Shown: positions 38,778 through 47,212, numbered from the stretch's first letter. The stretch: 62,387 nucleotides of DNA from an uncultured Selenomonadales bacterium (GCA_900315925.1 ONAV01000019.1:1-62387); one strand, 5' to 3'. Numbers and translations: made by a program. The notes: a model not told the origin generated them from the letters alone.

Positions 38778-39033
38778 CCCTTCCCGGTCACTTAAGTGAC
38801 CGGACTTTTTTTGTAACTCCAGTCATGGTGCGGTTTTCCAGCCTGCTTTCTGTTATAAATATAGACAGCGTTATTTGTCTGTCTCCCAGTGACACTTCAT
38901 TCGTTCATTTTATTGCTTTGTTCGGGAAAGCTGCCACTGCGCCGTGCGGGAAAATGAGGAGTAAAATAATAAACCGGCACAGGAGAAATCCCATGCCGGT
39001 TCACAATTTTGCTGTAATTTCACATTAGTTTGT
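38778..39033. repeat. Island repeat, copy A
   Basis: About 255 bp closely matching copy B at 43951-44172 and, in its right part, copy C at 42780-42876. It includes the terminator of the helicase-like gene, the core near 38901-38935 and a hairpin (AACCGGCA/TGCCGGTT) near 38983-39003. The Rpn remnant follows directly. Confidence 0.85.
38784..38812 (+). terminator. Terminator of the helicase-like gene
   Basis: A perfect 20-bp palindrome (38784-38803) followed by T7 at 38806-38812. Confidence 0.88.
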
Positions 39034-39093
39034 TCACTCAGTTCTTCTATGCGCAAGTTCTTTCACGGTGTCAAGCGGTATGATGTTTGGCAT
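39034..39093 (-). pseudogene. 3' remnant of an Rpn-family gene
   Basis: The minus strand reads IPLDTVKELAHRRTE then stop. That is nearly the same as the C-terminus of the intact Rpn gene at 42877 (LPLDTVKELAQGRTA, stop). Only the last ~15 codons remain; upstream the toxin gene replaces the rest. An ATG is present by chance at 39091-39093. Confidence 0.8.
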
Positions 39094-39107
39094 AGCGTTT
39101 TCCTCTA

Positions 39108-39383
39108 TCATTTAAATAAATCAGCATGAGAACCGGTATTAACAAGTGTAAGTGTGAGTATATTATTCTCAATCAGGTAAATCAGCAACCAGTCCAGTTT
39201 AACATGACATTCGTGGAAACCGGCATATTCACCTTTGAGGACATGGTCTTTATATTTTCCATCCAATTCTTTGCCCCAGCGTAATTCTTCAATGACATCA
39301 TCAAGAAGAGAAATATCCATTCCCCGTTTCTTCATAAGCTTATAATTCTTTTTGAAAGCGGAAGTAAACTTAACTGTATACAT
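39108..39383 (-). CDS. yafQ: YafQ-family mRNA interferase toxin
   Basis: YafQ/RelE-type toxins cut mRNA on the ribosome. The 91-aa protein keeps the catalytic pattern of E. coli YafQ: His47, His60-x3-Asp64-Trp65 (ECHVKLDWLLIY), His86 and Phe90 (GSHADLF). An active toxin is therefore likely. Its ATG overlaps the antitoxin stop by one base (TAATG), typical of a coupled toxin-antitoxin pair. It was inserted next to a truncated Rpn gene. Confidence 0.92.
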   Translation of the reverse strand: MYTVKFTSAFKKNYKLMKKRGMDISLLDDVIEELRWGKELDGKYKDHVLKGEYAGFHECHVKLDWLLIYLIENNILTLTLVNTGSHADLFK

Positions 39384-39661
39384 TAGTCGTCCGCCTCCAA
39401 AGCGGCTTTAAGTTCTTTCATAGTTTTGTATCCTCTCACGTTAGCGTCTTCGGCAATTCTTCTTGCTTCAGCCATAGCATTAAGTGTTTCCTGATTGTAT
39501 TGGGGAATTACTACTGCAAAAGGAAGACCTCCGTGCAGAATGCACTGACGGAGAAATATATTTACCGCACCGGACATATCCATTCCGAGTTCGTCAAAAA
39601 GAATTGTGACCTGCTCCTTTACGTTTGTATCAATACGGATTTGGGTTGGTATTGTTGCCAT
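39383..39661 (-). CDS. relB: RelB/DinJ-family antitoxin
   Basis: The 92-aa protein starts at the ATG at 39661, 9 bp after AAGGAG; an ATG three codons earlier abuts that site. The N-terminal ribbon-helix-helix (TQIRIDTNVKEQVTILFDELGMDMSGAVNIFL) binds DNA and represses the operon. The Glu/Ala-rich C-terminus would neutralise the toxin. A perfect-spaced promoter lies upstream. Confidence 0.92.
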   Translation of the reverse strand: MATIPTQIRIDTNVKEQVTILFDELGMDMSGAVNIFLRQCILHGGLPFAVVIPQYNQETLNAMAEARRIAEDANVRGYKTMKELKAALEADD

Positions 39662-39684
39662 AGAAATCATCTCCTTTCACAATA

Positions 39685-39713
39685 ATTATAATACAAACGG
39701 TTTACAACGTCAA
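39685..39713 (-). promoter_or_regulatory. Toxin-antitoxin promoter
   Basis: TTGACG (39708-39713), 17-bp spacer, TATAAT (39685-39690) on the minus strand. The spacer holds an imperfect inverted repeat (ACAAAC/GTTTACA) that could be the antitoxin operator. Confidence 0.7.
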
Positions 39714-39786
39714 TCAAAAAGCATTCTGAGAATTACCGCTGGCTTTTCGTTTTGGGCTTTTCGTTTTGCAATGGAGGGTCATTTTC

Positions 39787-41016
39787 TCATTCATAATACA
39801 CGCAGCGATAGGTAATATTCTTTGGATTATCGAGCGTAACGGACATAAGCTTTTTCCCGGTAGCAAAGTTGTAGACAGACATGCATTCGTTATCTTTTGT
39901 AGCCCAGCCCCAGCCTATTACATATAAATCGCCGGGCAGGTGCTGGACGGAGCCGCAGGCCTGGGAAAATTTTTCTGGGATGTAATAGAAGCGGGCCGCT
40001 TCCGCCTTTTTGTCAGCCGTATTCACTGCGTAGGACGTAATACGGGTCTGCTTGTCACGGTTGTTGTTATCAAAAATGGTGAGGTATCCGCCGTCCACTG
40101 TCACGTAGTGCTGGCAGGAAGACTTTTCATTTTCGGCAAGCCCGAATTCGTCACCGCGGCCGGATAGCTTCCAAACGATTTGGTTTTTCCGTTTACTCCG
40201 GTCAAGACAAAGAATGGAATTTAGATGACGGAACGAGCAGACCAGGTTGCCGGATTCATCGAGCCGCATGGCATTAAAATGAACATAGTCCGGAGCGTCC
40301 GTCTTCTGGTTCGCAAAATCGTTGCTCCGGGGATCCCCTTCCGTTACCGTGTAACCGTACAGTTCCGGATAATCAATGCTCTTCCAGTCCCAGACTACTT
40401 TGCCGTGATCCACTTCCTGCAGATAGGAATACACAACCTTCGATCCCTGCGCATAGCCCGGAATGTTATACACTTTGTCGTGGAGATAACCCGACAGGAT
40501 ATAATGATCCAAATCGATCAGCAAAAAATCGTGCCCGTCCAGCGGAGCTCCTTTGGCAGTGACGTCCGACGCTTCAAAGGTGATCCGTTTCACTTCTTTG
40601 AAAAGTTCATCCAGAATCACCCGTTCGCCCGGAGCATAACCGAGCAGACCGTAATTGTCGTAGGCGCCTGTCTGATCGTGATAGCTGTAATAGGTTTTGC
40701 CTTTCACTTTGTGTTTCTTGAAATCCCACCAGCCGGTATGGCCGCCCGGTTTGGGTTCTGCCTCATGCTTTGACCAGACGATGTTGCCCTTCCCGTCCAG
40801 CATGATCAGATTACGGCTGAATGCAAAGGAAAGGAAAAAATGCCCCGGAAGGTCAGTTGAACCCTTGACAGAGATTCCCTGCAATCCTTCCGCCACAACC
40901 GGTTTTTTCGCCGCGTCTACTACTGTACCAAAGGCGCCGGAGACCATCAGCATGCAGGTTGTCAATGCTGTCACCATAATTTTGACCGTCCTGTTCACTT
41001 TCATCACTCCTTGCAT
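39787..41016 (-). CDS. Exported arylsulfotransferase-like (ASST) protein
   Basis: The protein has a signal peptide (VKIMVTALTTCMLMVSGAFG, cleavage near VDA-AK) and a beta-propeller-like body. The pattern fits arylsulfate sulfotransferase/ASST families: GHDFLLIDLDHYILSGY, VHFNAMRLDESGNLVCSFRH and SCQHYVTVDGG, with several His/Arg residues near the positions of the active site. Whether it transfers sulfate is unproven; many family members have no known activity. The start is uncertain: ATG 41016 overlaps the upstream stop as TAATG, ATG 41004 is too close to AAGGAG, and GTG 40998 has good spacing. It is coupled to the EAL-PAS gene. Confidence 0.75.
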   Translation of the reverse strand: MQGVMKVNRTVKIMVTALTTCMLMVSGAFGTVVDAAKKPVVAEGLQGISVKGSTDLPGHFFLSFAFSRNLIMLDGKGNIVWSKHEAEPKPGGHTGWWDFKKHKVKGKTYYSYHDQTGAYDNYGLLGYAPGERVILDELFKEVKRITFEASDVTAKGAPLDGHDFLLIDLDHYILSGYLHDKVYNIPGYAQGSKVVYSYLQEVDHGKVVWDWKSIDYPELYGYTVTEGDPRSNDFANQKTDAPDYVHFNAMRLDESGNLVCSFRHLNSILCLDRSKRKNQIVWKLSGRGDEFGLAENEKSSCQHYVTVDGGYLTIFDNNNRDKQTRITSYAVNTADKKAEAARFYYIPEKFSQACGSVQHLPGDLYVIGWGWATKDNECMSVYNFATGKKLMSVTLDNPKNITYRCVYYE

Positions 41017-42611
41017 TATTCTTTTTCTATCACCATCGTGGCGGACCCGTAGGCTTTCAAGGGCTTTCCGGTTTCATCAAACTCTGTGGTGTACCGTACG
41101 TGGAAAGGTATCCGCGCCACTGTCAGAGGAATGATCGCCTCCAGTTTTTTCGCGCCTGCAGCGATTTGTTTATGCCAGTCTCTGTACAGGTCCGCATAAT
41201 CCTGCGGAATGATCCCGGTTTTAATGGCAGGCTCCGGATAATTCCGTACAATGGGCGGAAGCCCCAGATCACGCATGCACCGGAAGCAAGGACGCATTTC
41301 CTTCGTGTCTACTATATACTCCCAGGCGTAAACGTTTGCCTGTTCACTGGCAAAACGGAAGCGGCTCTCACTGTTGGCCAACTCCTCATACAGCCGTTTC
41401 TCATCAGTGATGTTCCGGATGATGGTATAAATAATCGCCTGGTTTCCGGCCTTTCCAATCACACGCATGTTATTGCGGATACAGATTCTTTCTTCTCCGC
41501 AACATCCCGACGTAATCGTCCGCCATGTTTCACAGCTTTCTTCTTCCCCAAACTCAATCGCGGTTTTCACGGTATTAATATAAATCTTCCGGTTGGCCGG
41601 ATTCATAGTATCCAGAGGATTCGAAGCAATAATCTCTTTTTCCGTCAGGTTCATGCCAATTTCCTTCACGCATTTCTCATTGACACGAAGAATCTCTATA
41701 CTCCCATCCTCGTAGCTGAAGATGGCCGCCGCACCGATAAAGCTGTTGAAGATTACGGTCTCCAGCGAATCCGGATCCCAGAACCGTTGCGCCTTCAGCC
41801 CCCGGATAAACGTAAGTGTCGGCACGGTCGTCTCGAAACTGCCAGTCTCCAGAAGATTTCTCATTTCCTCTTCGGGCATTGGCTTTGCATACAGATATCC
41901 CTGCACATAATTACAGCCGACGCTTTTCAGGAAATCCGCCTGCTCTATGGTTTCCACGCCTTCCGCAAGAACCTGGGTTTCCAGCCATTTCGCCATCTGT
42001 ATGGCTGAATTAAGAATGATTCCCCCGCGGCCGCCGAGGCCTTCTCCAGCCAGAAACTGAAGGTCAAACTTCAGAATATCTACCGGCAGGTCTTTCAGTA
42101 CGCTGAGAGAAGAATAACCGCTCCCGAAATCATCCATTGCCACAAGGTAACCCGCTTCATGGAACTGAGTGATTGCCTTAATAAAGAGGTCAATGCCGCC
42201 AATGGCAGAAGACTCCGTGATTTCCGCATGCAGGTATTTTACGGGGACATCGTATTTTTTCCGGATTGCTTCCAGCTCTTTCACATAATCGTGGCCAAAG
42301 AGATCGTGTCTGGAAACGTTAAAAGAAATGGGGATCCGGACAGAGGGCGGACAGTTGCTCTGAAAGCGGCAGATTTGCTCAAACACAAACAAATCGGCAC
42401 GATGAATCAATCCGTATTTTTCCAGGATCGGGATAAAGTTTACCGGATACTGCAGCCCAAACTCTGGGTGTCTCCATCGCATCAGCCCTTCCGCGCCGAC
42501 GATCCTCCCGGTGGAATGATTGTACTGCGGCTGATAGTAAACAAAAATCTGTCCTCCAGCGATTGCCATCTCGAAAAAGCGAATGATTTCCTCATCTGTC
42601 ATCGGTCTCAT
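41016..42611 (-). CDS. EAL-domain cyclic di-GMP phosphodiesterase with C-terminal PAS regions
   Basis: EAL domains hydrolyse cyclic di-GMP. The start at 42611 follows GGAGGG by 6-7 bp. The N-terminal ~255 residues form the EAL domain, with EGL (Glu41) in place of EAL. The other catalytic residues are kept: FNVSR, ITESS, MDDFGSG, LKFD, EGVET, QGYLY. The C-terminal ~270 residues look like two PAS-type sensor regions. This order (output first, sensor last) is the reverse of the common one. No membrane segment is seen. It ends in TAATG with the ASST-like gene, an unusual partner. Confidence 0.88.
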   Translation of the reverse strand: MRPMTDEEIIRFFEMAIAGGQIFVYYQPQYNHSTGRIVGAEGLMRWRHPEFGLQYPVNFIPILEKYGLIHRADLFVFEQICRFQSNCPPSVRIPISFNVSRHDLFGHDYVKELEAIRKKYDVPVKYLHAEITESSAIGGIDLFIKAITQFHEAGYLVAMDDFGSGYSSLSVLKDLPVDILKFDLQFLAGEGLGGRGGIILNSAIQMAKWLETQVLAEGVETIEQADFLKSVGCNYVQGYLYAKPMPEEEMRNLLETGSFETTVPTLTFIRGLKAQRFWDPDSLETVIFNSFIGAAAIFSYEDGSIEILRVNEKCVKEIGMNLTEKEIIASNPLDTMNPANRKIYINTVKTAIEFGEEESCETWRTITSGCCGEERICIRNNMRVIGKAGNQAIIYTIIRNITDEKRLYEELANSESRFRFASEQANVYAWEYIVDTKEMRPCFRCMRDLGLPPIVRNYPEPAIKTGIIPQDYADLYRDWHKQIAAGAKKLEAIIPLTVARIPFHVRYTTEFDETGKPLKAYGSATMVIEKE

Positions 42612-42701
42612 AATAAGCCCTCCAAATGCAACGCCCGTAAATTGAATCAATAGTCTTTAAATTATAATAACTTTAATGATATTATATCTCATTAGTATTA
42701 T

Positions 42702-42876
42702 ACTATAAAACTTTCGCAAAAGCTAACAATATTAATGCCGCCCGTTCATTATATTGTTTTGTTTGGAAAAACTGTTCTGCACCAATCAGGAAAAATGGAG
42801 GAGTAAACGAATAAACCGGCACAGGAGAAATCCCATGCCGGTTCGCAATTGTTGCTGTTATTTCACAATAGTTTGT
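42702..42876. repeat. Island repeat, copy C
   Basis: The first 73 bp (42702-42774) match copy D at 45939-46011. The rest matches copies A and B (around 42788-42836) and contains the hairpin AACCGGCA/TGCCGGTT near 42823-42843, probably the Rpn terminator on the minus strand. Confidence 0.85.
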
Positions 42877-43734
42877 TCACGCAGTTCTTCCTTGCGCTAG
42901 TTCTTTCACGGTGTCAAGCGGTAATTTCACAACTCGTGCGATATGTTCCAGGGAAAGATCTGTAGTTTCAATCAATTCCTTCGCAATTTCCAATTGTTTA
43001 CGCATTGCTTTTTTCTCTGCGTATTCTTCTACCAGTTCACACATCTCTGCAGTCCCTCCTTCGCTCTCCTTCAAATACCGCACCCGTTCACGCAATACCG
43101 GATTCAAAATATCACTGGCCTGTGTGCAGGCAAAATCATGCATCAACTGCCCAATCGGAGTAGAAACATCACGATACTCGCCGTTCACGAAAATGATGTG
43201 TCCGCCATCCCGGAACGGCTCATCACGCAACTCTTTAATCACATTCTCCACGTGGTACATGGGAAAGCCACTTCCAAACTTGTCTTCCTCTGTAATAAAA
43301 ATCGTGTACCGCTCCGGCATTTCCTTGAACGGTTGCCTGTCTTTCAGTAATGTGATGTCCATCACCGCAGCATGGAATCGTGCTCGCTGCGGTGGCGCCT
43401 TGTACTTGTCACGCTGCACTTCAATGTTGTACAGCTTATTATCAGCATCCCGTGCGACGATGTCCAGCGTGACCATCTTGCCGTACACATTGATGAACTC
43501 TTCCTGTGTCTTGGTTGAAGTAACTTTGATGTCATCTCTGCCCAAAATTATTTGAATCAAGACCTCTGTTTCCGCAATACGACTGTCGAATACTGCATTC
43601 ATCAGCGTGTCATCGAACATGCGCATTTGAGCGATACGTTGCAGCTTATCCTGCAGATCTTGTTGTTCCTGCAGTTTTTGCTGTTGTGATGCTACCTCCG
43701 GCAACACATTTTCCTGCAACATTTTCTTATTCAC
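42877..43734 (-). CDS. Rpn-family recombination-promoting nuclease/PD-(D/E)XK transposase-like protein
   Basis: The 285-aa protein belongs to the Rpn/PDDEXK transposase-like group; members cut DNA and promote RecA-independent recombination. The nuclease core is visible: Asp91 (VTLDIVAR) and the Glu105-Val-Gln107 (YNIEVQRDK) segment, followed by RARFHAAVMD. A helical tail (EIAKELIETTDLSLEHIARVVKL) follows. The GTG start at 43734 has no strong ribosome site; an ATG lies four codons later. A TGC-TATAAT extended -10 is seen near 43780-43795 on the minus strand. It is the only intact copy; a fragment lies at 39034-39093. Confidence 0.9.
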   Translation of the reverse strand: MNKKMLQENVLPEVASQQQKLQEQQDLQDKLQRIAQMRMFDDTLMNAVFDSRIAETEVLIQIILGRDDIKVTSTKTQEEFINVYGKMVTLDIVARDADNKLYNIEVQRDKYKAPPQRARFHAAVMDITLLKDRQPFKEMPERYTIFITEEDKFGSGFPMYHVENVIKELRDEPFRDGGHIIFVNGEYRDVSTPIGQLMHDFACTQASDILNPVLRERVRYLKESEGGTAEMCELVEEYAEKKAMRKQLEIAKELIETTDLSLEHIARVVKLPLDTVKELAQGRTA

Positions 43735-43882
43735 TTTTTGACTACGAATACCAATTCCCCCTTTATAGATAATTGCCTTTCGGCAACTATATTATAGCAG
43801 ATTCACTCAGAAATTGCCATTGCAAAGCCAGGTCGCTTATACTTTTTACGTTACACTTTAAAACTGAACATTGCTACTGTAG

Positions 43883-43910
43883 CGCCTGCTAAAACGGCAG
43901 GCGATTTTTT
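43883..43910 (+). terminator. Terminator-like hairpin of unknown transcript
   Basis: CGCCTGC (43883-43889) pairs with GCAGGCG (43897-43903), followed by T6. No plus-strand gene ends here, so it may belong to a small RNA or to a lost gene. Confidence 0.55.
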
Positions 43911-43950
43911 AGTTATTCTAAAGTCATTACATATCACTTTGGATTCAAAC

Positions 43951-44172
43951 TACCCTTCCCGGTCACTTTATTGACCGGACTTTTTTTGTAATTCCAGTCG
44001 TGGCGCGGTTTTTCAGCCTGCTTTCTGTTATAGATATAGACAGCGTTATTTGTCTGTCTCCCAGTGACACTTCTTTCGTTCATTTTATTGCTTTGTTCGG
44101 GAAAGCTGCCACTGCGCCGTACGGGAAAAATGGGGAGTAAAAGAATAAACCGGCACAGGAGAAATCTACGGC
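43951..44172. repeat. Island repeat, copy B
   Basis: About 210 bp matching copy A base for base at most positions, including a version of the helicase-gene terminator (CCGGTCA/TGACCGG, T7 at 43981-43987). Homology ends near 44163 at GAAATC, before the palindrome's second half. Confidence 0.85.
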
Positions 44173-44191
44173 TGTTGAAGCAAACCCGTTT

Positions 44192-44368
44192 TTATTCTTC
44201 CACGGTTAATCCATCACATAATGGCAGCAGTTGATCCAACTTCTCTACGTTTCGTTTCTGATCTGCCAGGGGGGAAGAGGAAAGCAAAAACTTTCTGGCC
44301 TCCCTGGCTCCCAAATTAGGCTGAAATAAATTATATACTACTATCCAATGTAAAAAAGAAAATATAAT
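44192..44368 (-). pseudogene. 58-codon open fragment in frame after the surface-protein stop
   Basis: Reading on past the stop codon of the next gene, the same frame stays open for 58 codons and ends in LLPLCDGLTVEE, stop. It has no start or ribosome site. The predicted end is hydrophilic and plausible as a protein C-terminus, but I do not recognise it. It may be the tail of a deleted gene; being in frame could be chance. Confidence 0.4.
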
Positions 44369-45205
44369 CTATTTCTTTTTCCGTCGACGCCACAGGTATC
44401 TGGCGCCAGATGCAGCCAGCACTGCGACAGCTACACATGCAGATAACATGTCGGGGCCCCGGTAATCGTCGCCGCCAGACTGCTTGCCGTCCTTCCTGTC
44501 ATCAGTCTTGTCCTCGGCCGGTTTCACGGCTGCCGTATTTTCATCCGCGGAATATGGTATCGCCGGCGAAAGCGGAACAGGTTCATATTTCTTATTCACG
44601 GACAAGCTGACCGGACCGGAGTTCAGCCTCACTAAAAAGGGTTTATCATGACCTTTGAACTGTCCGGTATATTGGCCCTTCATCCCAATGGAAACCTGTG
44701 TCGCGTCTTTTGGCACCTGATATTCAATTGTATTATCAATCGCATTGTCATGGGATTGTTTATATTCTCCTATCTCCTTGTCGCCATTTTTTGCCTTCAC
44801 ATATATTGTGCAGTTCCATTTGAAATGTTCAAGAGGATCCTTCCCGTTTTCTTTTCTCTTTTCATTAATTTCATCAAAAGGACGCACCTTCAGATAAAAA
44901 TGAACCCGGATTTTTTGCCCTGGCGCAACTTCTCCGTCAAAAACCCCGGCCTCTGTTACTATTGCATCATTTACATCTTTAAAACTGTGGGCGCCTTCAA
45001 TTTTATACAGATCGGTAACGCCTTGGATCGGGCTGCTGAGCATCTCGGACAAACTCAGGTCATCGGTGTCATAGAATTGCGCGTAAACAGCCGGCGCCTC
45101 TGCCATCCCCAGGAAAAATAAGGACACAGACAACAAAGCAGTAAAAAAGATATGCAAAAAGCCCTGCCGATAACAGGACTCCCTTTCAACCATCACGTTT
45201 TTCAT
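44369..45205 (-). CDS. Exported surface protein with C-terminal membrane anchor (278 aa)
   Basis: AAGGAG lies 10 bp before the ATG. The signal peptide ends near VYA-QF. The mature part is beta-rich with charged surface (VHFYLKVRPFDEINEK, IYVKAKNGDKEIGEY). A Lys/Asp/Gly-rich spacer (~230-250) precedes one membrane segment (LSACVAVAVLAASGARYLW) and a basic tail (RRRKKK). No sortase motif is seen, so anchoring is by the membrane helix. No family recognised. Confidence 0.75.
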   Translation of the reverse strand: MKNVMVERESCYRQGFLHIFFTALLSVSLFFLGMAEAPAVYAQFYDTDDLSLSEMLSSPIQGVTDLYKIEGAHSFKDVNDAIVTEAGVFDGEVAPGQKIRVHFYLKVRPFDEINEKRKENGKDPLEHFKWNCTIYVKAKNGDKEIGEYKQSHDNAIDNTIEYQVPKDATQVSIGMKGQYTGQFKGHDKPFLVRLNSGPVSLSVNKKYEPVPLSPAIPYSADENTAAVKPAEDKTDDRKDGKQSGGDDYRGPDMLSACVAVAVLAASGARYLWRRRKKK

Positions 45206-45337
45206 ATTACCGGGTCTCCTTTACAACACCCAGGTTACCGGGAACACTTCCCCGTTGCCTTGGGAACCGTTGATTCATTCGTTACGAAAGCGCTGAATCA
45301 ATGAGCCTGCGCTTCTTGAATTGATTATACCGCCACG

Positions 45338-45718
45338 CTACATCACCATAGTCACTCCCCCCCAAGCGCCGAGCAAATCCATTGTGTCGTCAATGAATTT
45401 CAGCGCGGCTTTTTCTGACAAAATCGCCTTAGGGGCATGTTTATGAATTTCTCTACGCAGAGCCTTTAGCCGAGGATCAATTTTTTTATCCTGCAAAGAT
45501 TTTAAAGCCAGCCTGTCAGCCTGTGCGATGCGCTTGAACTGTTTCAGTGCGGCCTCGTCCAGTTCAATATCGGACATCTCCACCAAATATGCCTCAGCTT
45601 CCTCTTTCGTCAGTTCAAAGCCCTCAGATTTTACCAGCGCCATCAGTTCCTCAGCGGTCTCGCAGGCCATCGCTTTGGCAATCTGCTCTTTCGTTAACTC
45701 ATTTTTGTCAATTGGCAT
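45338..45718 (-). CDS. Nif11-like leader-type protein (126 aa)
   Basis: The N-terminal ~55 residues (ELTKEQIAKAMACETAEELM ... GFELTKEEAEAYLVEMSDIELDEAAL) match the Nif11-type leader pattern of RiPP precursors. The usual Gly-Gly cleavage site after it is absent; a 70-residue Lys/Ala/Leu-rich region follows instead, ending LLGAWGGVTMVM. No maturation enzyme or transporter is in the window. It may be a diverged leader-like protein with another use. The call rests on pattern recognition. Confidence 0.6.
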   Translation of the reverse strand: MPIDKNELTKEQIAKAMACETAEELMALVKSEGFELTKEEAEAYLVEMSDIELDEAALKQFKRIAQADRLALKSLQDKKIDPRLKALRREIHKHAPKAILSEKAALKFIDDTMDLLGAWGGVTMVM

Positions 45719-45938
45719 TTCAGGACATCCTTCAAAAAATCAAGAACATCATTTCGATGATTAAACGGTATTTAATTATAACATGTTGACCGCAGAAAAA
45801 TCTACGGCTGTAAGTAAAATTGAGCTTAACTTAACGGCATTGATTAAAAAGGAAGGACGCGGGAACCTTCCGGGCCCCGCTATGAACAAAATCTACAGCT
45901 GATAGCTGGAGACCCTATCAACAACTTAATTCTTTACG

Positions 45939-46011
45939 ACTATAAATCTTTCGCATAAGCTAACATTATTAATGCCGCCCGTTCATTATATTGTTTTGTT
46001 TGGAAAAACTG
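45939..46011. repeat. Island repeat, copy D
   Basis: 73 bp matching 42702-42774 with few changes, same orientation; homology stops after GGAAAAACTG. Confidence 0.85.
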
Positions 46012-46141
46012 CTGTTGCGCTGAATTTCAAACGCTGGTCGGTTAACTGCCGGCCACCGAGCGTAAAAAGAAATTTGCGAAAGACTATTGACACAATCCTA
46101 TTGACAAAATCGAAGAGGTAAAACCCGGAAATGCAACGTGT

Positions 46142-46178
46142 AAAAAAACAACCTGGATTCATTTTCTGAAGTCAGGTT
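46142..46178 (-). terminator. Terminator of the ech-hyp locus
   Basis: On the minus strand AACCTG (46173-46178) pairs with CAGGTT (46150-46155), with inner TTCA/TGAA; T7 follows (46142-46148). Confidence 0.85.
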
Positions 46179-46216
46179 TTTGATTTTGGCAGAATATACT
46201 GCGAATCTCTGGTTAT

Positions 46217-47200
46217 TCAACAAATCCTGGGCAGGCCTTCGCCCCGCAACGGCAACACTTTACGGTAACTGCCCAACGCAGTTAACAGGTAGACGCCAGT
46301 TCCTTCTGTAACCTCTCCGGCAATTACAGCGTCTTTGCCGTATTTTGTATTTTGCAGAATTGCTAATGCTTTTTCTGCTTCGCTATGAGGAACTGCCAGC
46401 AACATTTTTCCTTCGTTCCCCATGGTCAGAGGATCCAGTCCCAAAATGCCGCTGAGCCCTTTCACCGCTTCGCATACAGGTAACTTTTCCTCTTCCAGAT
46501 TGATGCGGCAGCCGGATGCTTCCGCCAGTTCGGTGGCAACGGTAGCCAGGCCGCCCCGGGTGATGTCCCGGATGGTATGGACATCAACACCTGCATCCAG
46601 TACAGTTTGCACCATGTGATTCAGCGGGGCGCAGTCGCTTTGCAGAGAAGTTTCCATTTGCAGGCGCTGCGTCAGAATCGTTGCATGATGGTCACCCAAC
46701 GTGCCTGTAATAATGACGGCATCTTTCGGTTTCAAATTCGCGGCAGAGATGTTGCAGACAGACGGACGCGCGCCAATGCCGGCGGTATTGATATAAAGTC
46801 CGCCGTTCCCTTCCACCACTTTTGTATCGCCGGCCACAATTTTTACGCCGGCTTCTTCAGCTGTTGCTGCCATAGAAGCAACAATCTTTTCTAACGTTTC
46901 GCTGTCCAGCCCCGTTTCCAGAATAAAAGATGCGGTAAGATATAACGGTTTGGCTCCCATGCAGGCCAGGTCGTTGACCGTTCCGCAAACAGAAAGCTTT
47001 CCGATATCTCCTCCGGGGAAAAACAGCGGTTCCACCACAAAACTATCGGAAGTGAAGACGGGGACGCCATTCAATTTTGGCAGCACCGCCGCGTCTTCCA
47101 TCTTATTTAAAATATCGTTTTGAAAATAGGTAGCGAAGATGCCGTGAATCAGTTTTGATGTTTCTTCGCCGCCCGCTCCGTGACGTAATGCAATTTTCAT
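46217..47200 (-). CDS. hypE: Hydrogenase maturation protein HypE
   Basis: HypE dehydrates a carbamoylated cysteine to make the CN ligand of [NiFe] hydrogenase. The C-terminal PRIC ends in the reactive cysteine. HGAGGEETSKLI and DITRGGLATVATELAE are the family's nucleotide-binding segments. 327 aa is normal. It is the last gene of the hyp cluster and is separated from hypD by a tandem repeat. Confidence 0.97.
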   Translation of the reverse strand: MKIALRHGAGGEETSKLIHGIFATYFQNDILNKMEDAAVLPKLNGVPVFTSDSFVVEPLFFPGGDIGKLSVCGTVNDLACMGAKPLYLTASFILETGLDSETLEKIVASMAATAEEAGVKIVAGDTKVVEGNGGLYINTAGIGARPSVCNISAANLKPKDAVIITGTLGDHHATILTQRLQMETSLQSDCAPLNHMVQTVLDAGVDVHTIRDITRGGLATVATELAEASGCRINLEEEKLPVCEAVKGLSGILGLDPLTMGNEGKMLLAVPHSEAEKALAILQNTKYGKDAVIAGEVTEGTGVYLLTALGSYRKVLPLRGEGLPRIC

Positions 47201-47212
47201 ATACAGTTCCTC

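Larger units (their letters stand above)
43735..44368. other. 634-bp gap with leader hairpin, repeat copy B and a gene fragment
   Basis: From left to right: the Rpn promoter region with a TTGCC-GAAA-GGCAA hairpin near 43772-43786; a plus-strand hairpin with T6 at 43883-43910; repeat copy B; and an in-frame fragment after the surface-protein gene. No intact gene is seen. Confidence 0.7.
45719..46216. other. 498-bp gap with repeat D, hairpins and the hypE terminator
   Basis: Holds the short motif AATCTACGGCTGT at 45797-45809 (also at 44163-44175), with a related one near 45888-45900. Also present are a GGAAGG/CCTTCC hairpin at 45851-45871, repeat D and the hypE terminator. No gene is supported. 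Confidence 0.65.

Noticed and set aside
46079-46110. Two TTGACA-like motifs as tandem promoters
   Set aside because: No matching -10 at the right distance and no plus-strand gene follows.
38772-46140. Prophage or integrative element
   Set aside because: No integrase, structural genes or att sites; only the Rpn gene and repeats hint at mobility.
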